Under the pieces are notes generated by a model. It worked only from the letters and a program-made list of their open reading frames with translations. It searched no databases and was not told the origin of the DNA. A stretch of DNA of 22,794 nucleotides from JAURVT01 sp049059935 (GTDB lineage: Bacteria; Actinomycetota; Actinomycetes; Propionibacteriales; Nocardioidaceae): positions 1 through 22,794 of the forward strand of contig NZ_JBMGQR010000068.1 in assembly GCF_049059935.1 (NCBI RefSeq), written 5' to 3'. The stretch's first letter is position 1. Each line of letters opens with the position of its first letter. Position numbers and translations under genes: made by a program. Shown one piece after another: positions 1 through 6,279 of the stretch.

Positions 1-296
1 GCCCCAGGATCAGTCCAAAAGTGGGGCCATACCCACCGCCGGCCCGAGGACGACGGCGCCGGCCGCGACGCCGTCCTCGCTGCCCGTCCCCCAGCCGTGC
101 AGGTGTCCCACCCACGACGCGGCGGACGTGCCGGTGCCCCACCCACCACCTCGACCCCGAACGTGGTGGGTGGGCCACCGCCGAGGGTGGCTGGGGCACC
201 TGGCGGTGGGTACGGCCCCAGGATCAGCCCGAACGTGGGGCCATACCCACCGCCGGCCCGAGGACGACAGCGCCGGCCGCGACGCCGTCCTCGCTG
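1..296. repeat. 82-bp direct repeat pair in a non-coding, hairpin-rich region
   Basis: Positions 1-82 and 215-296 are direct copies differing at about four positions. Between them lie further fold-back sequences. A perfect 12-bp inverted repeat (138-149 with 163-174) is built on CCCACCCACCAC. A 19-bp inverted repeat with one mismatch (202-220 with 236-254) is built on CGGTGGGTACGGCCCCA. Each 82-bp unit also contains a GAGGACG...CGTCCTC fold-back. Reading frames here have low-complexity, arginine/proline-rich translations and are not credible genes, so the whole 1-370 stretch holds only these repeats plus the terminator next to it. The left copy touches the window edge, so the array may continue outside. 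No transposase or target-site duplication is visible. Confidence 0.75.
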
Positions 297-323
297 CGCC
301 CTCGTCACAGGAGCGGGGAACGC

Positions 324-358
324 CGACGGCCCCGCTCCAGGAGGGAGCGGGGCCGTCG
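324..358 (-). terminator. Hairpin terminator downstream of etfD
   Basis: This is a perfect 15-bp stem (324-338 with 344-358) with a 5-nt loop, 12 nt beyond the etfD stop codon. The stem is GC-rich and there is only a short T-rich stretch after it, as is common for actinobacterial terminators. Termination is inferred from position and fold. Confidence 0.75.
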
Positions 359-370
359 AAGAGGCAACCG

Positions 371-2920
371 TCAGGCCTTCGGGGCGTCACCCTCGTCGTC
401 GGAGTCGGAGGACTCGTCGGCGCCCGCCTCGGCCGGGGCGGTGAGGCCGTGCGCGGTCGACTCGTCGCTCGCCGAGCCCTTGGCATCGATCTCGACGTCG
501 TGCTCGGCCGCGACCTCGGCGTCGGACGCGTCGGGTGCGCCGGTGGACGGTTCGTCGAGGTCGGCGACGTCGGAGGAGTCCGGCGTCGGAGCGTCGGTCG
601 CGGTGGCCGCGGCGGCGGCGCCGACGGCGGTGTGGTCGGTGACGGAGTCGTCATCGGCCGCGTCGGCCGCGGTGGGCTCGGCGTCGGTGGCCTGGACGGG
701 GTCGACGGCCGGGTCCTCGGGTGCGCGCTTGACCGAGGCGAGGAGCATCTGCGCGACGTCGAGCACCTCGACCTCCTCGCGTGCCTCGCCCTTGGACTGC
801 TGCAGCGTGAGGCCGTCGGACAGCATGACGCGGCAGAAGGGGCAGCCGACGGCGATCTGGTCGGCGCCGGTGGCGACGGCCTCGGTGGTGCGGTTGACGT
901 TGATCCGCTCGCCGATGTTCTCCTCCATCCACATGCGTGCGCCGCCGGCGCCGCAGCAGAAGGACTTCTCGGAGTTGCGGGGCATCTCGGCGAAGGTGGT
1001 GCCGGGGATGACGCCGAGCAGCTCGCGCGGGGGCTCGTAGACCTGGTTGTGACGGCCGAGGAAGCAGGGGTCGTGGTACGTGATGGTCTTGCCGGTCTCG
1101 GCCGCGTTCGGGCCGGGCGCGACGGGGGAGAGCCTGCCGTCGCGGACGAGGCGGTTGAGCAGCTGGGTGTGGTGGACGACCTCGAGCTGCGTGCCGAACT
1201 CCCCGTACTCGTTCTTCAGGGTGTTGAAGCAGTGCGCGCAGGTGGCGACGACCTTCGTGGCCTTGGTCTCCTTGAGCACCTCGGCGTTCTGCATCGCGAG
1301 CATCGAGAAGACGAACTCGTTGCCGGCGCGGCGTGCGGGGTCGCCGGTGCAGGTCTCGCCGTCACCGAGGACGGCGAACTCGACGCCGGCCATGTGGAGC
1401 AGCTCGGCGACGGCCTGCGTGGTCTTCTTCGCGCGGTCCTCGTAGGCGCCGGCGCAGCCGACCCAGAACAGGTACTCGACCTCGGTGAGGTCCTCGATGT
1501 CGGCGCCGACCTGCTTGACCTCGAAGTCCAGGCCCTTGGTCCAGTCCAGCCGCGCGTTCGGCGACATGTTCCAGGGGTTGCCCTTGTTCTCCAGGCCCTT
1601 GAACAGCTGGTTCAGCTCGGCGGGGAAGTTGGACTCCACCAGCACCTGGTAGCGGCGCATGTCGACGATGTGGTCGACGTGCTCGATGTCGACCGGGCAC
1701 TGCTGGACGCACGCGCCGCAGTTGGTGCACGACCACAGGACGTCGGGGTCGATCACGCCGAACAGGTCCTCGGACCCGATCAGCGGGCGCTCCATCTCCT
1801 TGGTCATGGTGTCGGAGTGCTCGACCTCGACGCCGTCGGCCGCGGCGCGCTCGGCCTGGATGCCGGGTGCCTTGGCGTAGGCGTGGTCGCGCAGGCCCAT
1901 CATCAGCAGCTTCGGCGACAGCGGCTTCTCGGTGTTCCACGCGGGGCACTGGGACTGGCAGCGGCCGCACTCGGTGCAGGTGGTGAAGTCGAGCAGGCCC
2001 TTCCAGGAGAAGTCCTCGACCTTGCCGACGCCCAGCGGCGCGTCCTCGTCGAGCTCCTCGATGTTCTCGAAGTCCAGCGGCTTGCCGTCGACCATGATCG
2101 GACGCAGTCCGCCGAGCGCCGTCGAGCCGTCGGACTCGCGCTTGAACCAGATGTTGAACCACGCGGTGAACCGGTGCCACGCCACGCCCATGGTGATGTT
2201 GCGGGCGATGACGATCAGCCACGTCATCGAGATGACGATCTTGACCATCGCGACGGCGAAGGTGATGTTCTCCAGCGTCGTCAGCGACAGGCCGGACCAC
2301 AGGTCGCCCAGGAAGAACGTGGTGGGGAAGTGGAGGACCGTGCCCTCGTCGGCCGCCTCGGGGTGGCCGGCCAGGTACTCGGCGTTGTTGAGCATCGCGT
2401 ACTCGACCGTGCGCAGGACGATGCCGCACAGCACGACCGCGAGGATCACGGTCTCGACGAAGTAGGCCTGCCAGAACGTCGAGCCGAAGAAGCGCGACGA
2501 GCGGCCCTTGCTGCGCGGGTGGTTCTTCTGGCGCACCGTGATCAGGTAGACGATGCCGATCAGCGTCAGCCACGACAGCGCCTCGACGGGCCACTCGTAG
2601 ACGACCCAGTGACCGATCACCGGGAACGCCTGGTGCGGGTCGAAGATCTGCAGGTACGCGCCGAAGACGAGCGAGCTCAGGAAGATGAACCCGGCCATCA
2701 CGAACCAGTGCATGACACCGATCCAGTGCCACTGCAGCATCCGCGTGTGGCCGAGGGTCTCGGTGAACATGTGCTTCCACCGTTGACCCGGCTCGTCGGT
2801 GCGCCCGACGGCCGGCTGCCCCACCCTCACGACGCCGACCATCTGCCGCACCGCCGCGACCGCGAGGGCGACCGCGACGAGGGTGATGGCCAACGACACG
2901 ACGATCGCGACGACCTGCAT
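371..2920 (-). CDS. etfD: EtfD-type membrane iron-sulfur oxidoreductase (heterodisulfide-reductase-like)
   Basis: 849 aa. The N-terminal third has several hydrophobic membrane segments (about residues 3-25, 72-92, 108-128, 150-172, 210-235) in a NarI/HdrE-like arrangement. Two 4Fe-4S ferredoxin motifs follow (CxxCxxCxxxCP at C315-C325 and C398-C408), then two CCG-type cysteine-rich domains with FCCGAGG and CPFC. The last ~120 residues are an acidic, Ala/Asp/Glu-rich tail that looks disordered. The architecture matches mycobacterial Rv0338c/EtfD (about 880 aa), which takes electrons from the EtfBA flavoprotein loaded by acyl-CoA dehydrogenases and passes them to the membrane quinone pool. The ATG has a GGGAGC Shine-Dalgarno 4 nt upstream. 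A TetR-like palindrome lies about 95 bp upstream and a strong hairpin follows the stop. The family is clear; the EtfBA partnership is inferred by homology because etfBA is not in the window. Confidence 0.85.
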   Translation of the reverse strand: MQVVAIVVSLAITLVAVALAVAAVRQMVGVVRVGQPAVGRTDEPGQRWKHMFTETLGHTRMLQWHWIGVMHWFVMAGFIFLSSLVFGAYLQIFDPHQAFPVIGHWVVYEWPVEALSWLTLIGIVYLITVRQKNHPRSKGRSSRFFGSTFWQAYFVETVILAVVLCGIVLRTVEYAMLNNAEYLAGHPEAADEGTVLHFPTTFFLGDLWSGLSLTTLENITFAVAMVKIVISMTWLIVIARNITMGVAWHRFTAWFNIWFKRESDGSTALGGLRPIMVDGKPLDFENIEELDEDAPLGVGKVEDFSWKGLLDFTTCTECGRCQSQCPAWNTEKPLSPKLLMMGLRDHAYAKAPGIQAERAAADGVEVEHSDTMTKEMERPLIGSEDLFGVIDPDVLWSCTNCGACVQQCPVDIEHVDHIVDMRRYQVLVESNFPAELNQLFKGLENKGNPWNMSPNARLDWTKGLDFEVKQVGADIEDLTEVEYLFWVGCAGAYEDRAKKTTQAVAELLHMAGVEFAVLGDGETCTGDPARRAGNEFVFSMLAMQNAEVLKETKATKVVATCAHCFNTLKNEYGEFGTQLEVVHHTQLLNRLVRDGRLSPVAPGPNAAETGKTITYHDPCFLGRHNQVYEPPRELLGVIPGTTFAEMPRNSEKSFCCGAGGARMWMEENIGERINVNRTTEAVATGADQIAVGCPFCRVMLSDGLTLQQSKGEAREEVEVLDVAQMLLASVKRAPEDPAVDPVQATDAEPTAADAADDDSVTDHTAVGAAAAATATDAPTPDSSDVADLDEPSTGAPDASDAEVAAEHDVEIDAKGSASDESTAHGLTAPAEAGADESSDSDDEGDAPKA

Positions 2921-3015
2921 GTGTGCTCCCTGCTGTGCTTCTGCTCAGGACCTGGCGTGACCGTAGACCCCGGGGGAGGGGTGCGCAGGGCCGCCGTGCT
3001 GGACGGGCTTCATGC

Positions 3016-3027
3016 TACCCGCGGGTA
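3016..3027. promoter_or_regulatory. Palindromic operator candidate upstream of etfD
   Basis: TACCCGCGGGTA is a perfect 12-bp palindrome. On the minus strand it reads GTTACCCGCGGGTAGCAT, so a TAGCAT -10-like element overlaps its edge. The TTAC...GTAA-like form resembles operators of TetR-family regulators of fatty-acid/acyl-CoA genes in actinobacteria. That would suit etfD, but the regulator is not in the window and the match is from memory. Confidence 0.5.
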
Positions 3028-3059
3028 ACACCACCCGTCCGAGTAAGGGTGCCCACACG

Positions 3060-3093
3060 TCGGCCCGGCCACCTCGGGGGTGCGCCGGGCCGA
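3060..3093 (-). terminator. Hairpin after the small exported peptide gene
   Basis: A perfect 10-bp stem (3060-3069 with 3084-3093) has a 14-nt loop and lies 14 nt past the stop codon of the short leftward gene. It probably separates that gene from etfD. There is no clear T-run. Confidence 0.55.
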
Positions 3094-3107
3094 GCGGTTG
3101 TGCGGTG

Positions 3108-3269
3108 TCAGTCGACGGGGACGGACACGATCTCGATCTCGCCGTCGGTGCCGGTGGTGTGCGAGACGATCTCGATCTCCCCGTTCGCCGAGTCGCTCGC
3201 CACGACGACGGCCGTCAGCGGGACGGCCAGGACGACGGCGGTGGCGACGGTGCTGCAGAGCTTGCGCAT
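3108..3269 (-). CDS. Small exported peptide with a duplicated GEIEIVS motif
   Basis: 53 aa, not recognised. The start is the ATG at 3269 because GAGGAG lies 5 nt upstream; an ATG 33 nt further upstream has no comparable ribosome-binding site. The N-terminus (MRKLC, then a ~20-residue hydrophobic stretch ending near VVVASDSA) looks like a signal peptide, so a mature peptide of only ~25 residues is predicted. That part holds GEIEIVS twice with a 13-residue period, and the 39-bp duplication is visible in the DNA. There is no lipobox at the cleavage region and no second cysteine. It lies between the hydroxyacid oxidase gene and etfD, on the same strand, and is followed by its own hairpin. Function unknown. 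A membrane-anchored rather than secreted product is possible. Confidence 0.6.
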   Translation of the reverse strand: MRKLCSTVATAVVLAVPLTAVVVASDSANGEIEIVSHTTGTDGEIEIVSVPVD

Positions 3270-3336
3270 GGGGTCTCCTCGTTCGGGGCTGGTGGGCTTC
3301 ATCCCCCGCGCCAGGGTCGCCGAAACATCACGATCG

Positions 3337-4401
3337 TCACCGGACGGCCCCGGGCCACGGTGCCGGCTCCACGTACGACGCGTCGAGGTCGCGCACGCGG
3401 GGGCAGCCCACCAGGGCCAGGGCGTTCTCGAGCTCGGCGCGCAGCAGGCGCAGCGCGTGCGTGGCGCCGGCCTCGCCGTCCACCGCCAGGGCCCAGAGCG
3501 CGGGACGTCCGAGCAGCACGGCGTCGGCGCCGCGGGCGATCGCCTTGACGACGTCCCAGCCGCGACGGATCCCGCCGTCCACGAGCACCGGGACGGCGCC
3601 GTCGACGGCCTCGACGACGGGCCCGAGCGCGTCCGAGCCCGACAGGACGGTGTCGAGCTGGCGGCCGCCGTGGTTGGACACGATGACGCCCGCCGCGCCG
3701 GCGCCGACGGCCAGCCGCGCGTCCTCGGGGTGGAGCACGCCCTTGACGAGGACGGGCAGGCCGCTGTCGGCGGCGAGCCGCTCGACGTCGTCCCAGGTCA
3801 GGGTGGGGTCGTGCGCGGCGAACAGGTCGGCGGTGGACGTGGGGCCGCCGCCGGGGTTCAGGGCGACGGGCCGGTCGACGGTGAAGCCGGTGCGGCGGTC
3901 GCGCTCGCGCCACCCGCCGACCGGGAAGTCGACGGTGAGCACCATTGCCTCGTACCCGCCGGCGACGGCCTGCGCGACGAGGTCGTCGGTGACCGAGCGG
4001 TCGGTGAACACGTACACCTGGAACCACCGCGGTGCGTCGACGGCGGCCGCGACCTCCGCCGGCGGCGTGGTGGTCTGCGACGAGAGCACCATCGTCGTCC
4101 CGGTGGCCGCGGCCGCCCGCGCCATCGCGAGCTCGCCGTCGGGGTGCGCGTGGCGCTGGTAGGCCATGGGGGCGACGAGCACCGGGTGCTCGTGGGTGCG
4201 CCCGAGGAGCTCGACGGACGTGTCGATGCTCGAGACGTCGCGCAGGACGCGAGGCCGCAGCGCCCAGCGCGCCCAGGAGGCCTCGTTGTCGGCCAGCGTC
4301 AGCTCGTCGCCGGCACCGCCCGCGTAGTAGCCGAGGGCGCCGGGCTCCAGCACCGCGGCGGCCAGGGCCTCGTAGTCGCGCAGGTTCTGCGGCTCGCTCA
4401 T
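3337..4401 (-). CDS. FMN-dependent alpha-hydroxy-acid oxidase/dehydrogenase
   Basis: 354 aa from the ATG at 4401, or 357 aa from an in-frame GTG at 4410. The TIM-barrel family of lactate oxidase, lactate monooxygenase, glycolate oxidase and LldD is clear. Visible elements are YYAGGAGDE near residue 25, WFQVY (Tyr130), Lys220 in VLVKG, catalytic His244 and Arg247 in SNHGGRQLD, and the C-terminal FMN-phosphate segment VDGGIRRGWDV...LGRP. It oxidises a 2-hydroxy acid to a 2-oxo acid. Oxidase and dehydrogenase cannot be separated by eye, nor can the substrate be named. The segment VDFPVGGWRERDRRTGF departs from the usual VDTPVLGRRERD at the FMN-side loop. It begins about 20 bp after the MFS transporter stop, so the two may be co-expressed. 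A TAGCGT element 7 nt before the ATG suggests an additional leaderless start. Confidence 0.85.
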   Translation of the reverse strand: MSEPQNLRDYEALAAAVLEPGALGYYAGGAGDELTLADNEASWARWALRPRVLRDVSSIDTSVELLGRTHEHPVLVAPMAYQRHAHPDGELAMARAAAATGTTMVLSSQTTTPPAEVAAAVDAPRWFQVYVFTDRSVTDDLVAQAVAGGYEAMVLTVDFPVGGWRERDRRTGFTVDRPVALNPGGGPTSTADLFAAHDPTLTWDDVERLAADSGLPVLVKGVLHPEDARLAVGAGAAGVIVSNHGGRQLDTVLSGSDALGPVVEAVDGAVPVLVDGGIRRGWDVVKAIARGADAVLLGRPALWALAVDGEAGATHALRLLRAELENALALVGCPRVRDLDASYVEPAPWPGAVR

Positions 4402-4408
4402 GGTGGTC

Positions 4409-4414
4409 ACGCTA
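4409..4414 (-). promoter_or_regulatory. -10-like element for leaderless start of the hydroxyacid oxidase
   Basis: TAGCGT on the minus strand lies 7 nt before the ATG at 4401, which has no Shine-Dalgarno. The spacing would put the transcript start on or next to the start codon. Confidence 0.45.
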
Positions 4415-4422
4415 CGGGGAGG

Positions 4423-5637
4423 TCAGGACAGCGCACGCTCGTCCCGCACCGGCACGAGCGGGATCGCGAGGACCGGCGCCAGTGCCGCGAGCGCGAACGC
4501 CGCGGGGTAACCGAGTCCGGTGATCGCGGTGCCGACGAGCGGTGGCACCGCCGAGGCGGCGAGGAACTGGGCGGTGTTCTGCGCGCCGAGGGCGCGTCCG
4601 GACCAGAACGGTCCGCTGCGCTCGGCCACGGCGGTGAACGCCAGGCCGTTGTCGGCGACGCTCAGCACCGAGGCGAGGACGACGAGCGGCACGGCGACCG
4701 CCCAGTCCAGGCCGGCGGCGGCGCCCAGGGCCGCGGTGGCGAGCGCCGCGGCGACGGCCACCCAGCGCAGCGGACGCATGCGGCTGCCGACGACGTCGGA
4801 CAGCTGGCCGGCGGCCGCGCGTCCGAGCGCGCCCAGCACCTGGGTGAGGGCGACGAGCGTGCCGGCGGCGGCCGTGCTCCAGCCGCGCTCGCTGACGAGC
4901 CAGACGAGCGTGTACGTCCAGACGGTGAACTGCGGCACCACCAGCAGCACCGAGACGCCGTGCACGCGCCACAGGAAGCGGTCGCGCCGGTACGGGTTGG
5001 CGACCTCGTCGTCCGTGGCCTCGGCGCGGGCGGTGCGGGGCGGGTCGATGACGACGACCAGGCACGCGACCGCCGTGACGGCCGCCAGCGCCGGTGGCAC
5101 GAGCAGCGCGGTGGAGATGCCGGACGACTCGGCGACGACGGGCAGCGTGACGGCGGCGAGGCCGACGCCCAGCGGCTGCGCCATCTGCCGGATGCCCATG
5201 GCGAGCCCGCGGCGACGGGGCGGGAACCAGCCGACGACGACGCGTCCGCTGGCGGAGTTGCTGCTCGCCGCGGCGGCGCCGGCGAGGAACAGGAAGAGGG
5301 CGAGGGTGACGGGGCCCTGCGCGGTGGTGGCCGCGAGCCCCGCGACGGCCGTCAGGACCAGGCCGAGGACGAGCACGAACCGCTCGCCCACGCGGTCGAC
5401 CACGTAGCCCCAGGCGATCAGCGTCAGCATCACGCCGACGGTGGGAGCCGCGACGACGGCCCCGGCCTGCGGGAGCGTCAGCCCGAGGTCGGAGCGCAGG
5501 GCCGGGATGAGGAACGGCGCCCCGTGCATCGAGACCGCGCTGGCGGCCTGCGCGGCCGTCCCGACGCCCAGCATCCCCCAGCGCCGCGCGGCGCCGGGGG
5601 ACGCGGTGTCCGTCTGCTGAGACGGGAGTCTCGTCAT
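4423..5637 (-). CDS. MFS transporter
   Basis: 404 aa from the ATG at 5637; an in-frame GTG at 5667 would add 10 residues. About twelve hydrophobic helices are seen. The loop between helices 2 and 3 has WGYVVDRVGERFVLVLG, the MFS motif A region, and the central loop is short and charged. The family is NarK/oxalate-formate-antiporter-like by general appearance (compare GWFPPRRRGLAMGIRQMAQPLG, typical of nitrate or carboxylate MFS carriers), but the substrate is not readable. The FMN hydroxyacid oxidase follows directly, so uptake of a hydroxy- or carboxylic acid is a reasonable guess. No ribosome-binding site precedes the chosen ATG; a CACCAT hexamer sits 7 nt upstream, a weak version of the leaderless pattern seen at neighbouring genes. 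Confidence 0.85.
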   Translation of the reverse strand: MTRLPSQQTDTASPGAARRWGMLGVGTAAQAASAVSMHGAPFLIPALRSDLGLTLPQAGAVVAAPTVGVMLTLIAWGYVVDRVGERFVLVLGLVLTAVAGLAATTAQGPVTLALFLFLAGAAAASSNSASGRVVVGWFPPRRRGLAMGIRQMAQPLGVGLAAVTLPVVAESSGISTALLVPPALAAVTAVACLVVVIDPPRTARAEATDDEVANPYRRDRFLWRVHGVSVLLVVPQFTVWTYTLVWLVSERGWSTAAAGTLVALTQVLGALGRAAAGQLSDVVGSRMRPLRWVAVAAALATAALGAAAGLDWAVAVPLVVLASVLSVADNGLAFTAVAERSGPFWSGRALGAQNTAQFLAASAVPPLVGTAITGLGYPAAFALAALAPVLAIPLVPVRDERALS

Positions 5638-5683
5638 GCGGTCGATGGTGCCAGACCGTGTGGGCACGACCGACGAGCAGTGC

Positions 5684-5713
5684 TGACGTCCGTCCGGGAT
5701 GCCAGGGACGTCA
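5684..5713 (-). terminator. Hairpin overlapping the ohr stop codon
   Basis: TGACGTCC (5684-5691) pairs perfectly with GGACGTCA (5706-5713) around a 14-nt loop. The stem includes the ohr stop codon. It may be a weak terminator or an mRNA 3' end before the MFS gene. No T-run. Confidence 0.4.
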
Positions 5714-6142
5714 GAGGGGGCGTGCCTCGATCTCGACGGGGATGTTGCCGCGGGTGGCGTTGGAGTAGGGGCAGACCTCGTGGGCGGCGTCGGCGATCTC
5801 CTGGGCGGTGGCCTGGTCGACGTCGGGGATCTGGACGATCAGCTTGACGGCGAGTCCGTAGGAGCCGTTCGACGGGCCGATGCCCACCTCGGCGGTGACG
5901 AGCGAGCCGGAGGTGTCGTAGCCCTTGGTGCGGGCGAGGACGCCGAGCGCACCCTGGAAGCAGGCCGCGTACCCGGCGGCGAAGAGCTGCTCGGGGTTGG
6001 TCGCGCCACCGGCGCCGCCCATCTCCTTCGGGGCGGCGAGGTCGACGTCCAGCACGCCGTCGTCGCTCGTGGCGTGGCCGCCGCGGCCGCCGGTCGCCGA
6101 GGCGCGGGCGGTGTAGATGATCTTCTCCGGTGTCGTGGTCAT
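5711..6142 (-). CDS. ohr: Organic hydroperoxide reductase (Ohr/OsmC family)
   Basis: 143 aa, the normal length for Ohr. The enzyme reduces organic and fatty-acid hydroperoxides with a reactive cysteine pair recycled by lipoyl proteins. The key residues are all present: Arg20 in GGRGG, Glu51 in NPEQLFAAGYAACF, peroxidatic Cys61 and resolving Cys124 in VCPYSNATRGN. The VCPYSNATR segment marks the Ohr subfamily rather than OsmC. No OhrR (MarR-type) repressor gene is adjacent, unlike the common ohr-ohrR arrangement. It diverges from the ABC exporter gene; the shared 137-bp intergenic region carries a MerR-type promoter facing the exporter and a short ACCTC-N3-GAGGT palindrome (6182-6194) nearer to ohr, so joint stress control is possible but unproven. 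Confidence 0.92.
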   Translation of the reverse strand: MTTTPEKIIYTARASATGGRGGHATSDDGVLDVDLAAPKEMGGAGGATNPEQLFAAGYAACFQGALGVLARTKGYDTSGSLVTAEVGIGPSNGSYGLAVKLIVQIPDVDQATAQEIADAAHEVCPYSNATRGNIPVEIEARPL

Positions 6143-6199
6143 GCCTGGGCCAACGGCGGGGCCGTCGGACGCATTCCACCGACCTCTGTGAGGTGCCCG

Positions 6200-6230
6200 T
6201 TGACCTCGACCTTGGTGGAGGTCGTAGCGT
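6200..6230 (+). promoter_or_regulatory. MerR/SoxR-type promoter with 19-bp spacer
   Basis: The -35 TTGACC (6200-6205) and -10 TAGCGT (6225-6230) are separated by 19 bp. The spacer region holds an imperfect dyad, ACCTCGACC-TT-GGTGGAGGT (6203-6222, 16 of 20 positions symmetric). An over-long spacer with a central dyad starting ACCTC is the hallmark of promoters activated by MerR-family proteins such as SoxR or CueR. It faces the ABC exporter, whose ATG is 50 nt downstream of the -10. The HspR at the window end is of this superfamily but recognises a different (HAIR) operator. Confidence 0.7.
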
Positions 6231-6279
6231 CGGTCGCGGTCGTCCGGCCCTTGTCGGAGGCCGGGAGGATGATGACCAG

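Noticed and set aside
128..3028. A 966-residue rightward reading frame opposite etfD
   Set aside because: It is the antisense shadow of etfD: its composition (Val/Leu/Arg/Asp/His-rich) follows from the third-position GC of the true gene, and no domain is recognisable.
2923..5847. A 974-residue rightward frame over the oxidase and MFS genes
   Set aside because: Antisense shadow, Arg/Gly/His-rich and domain-free; the opposite strand has two clear protein families.
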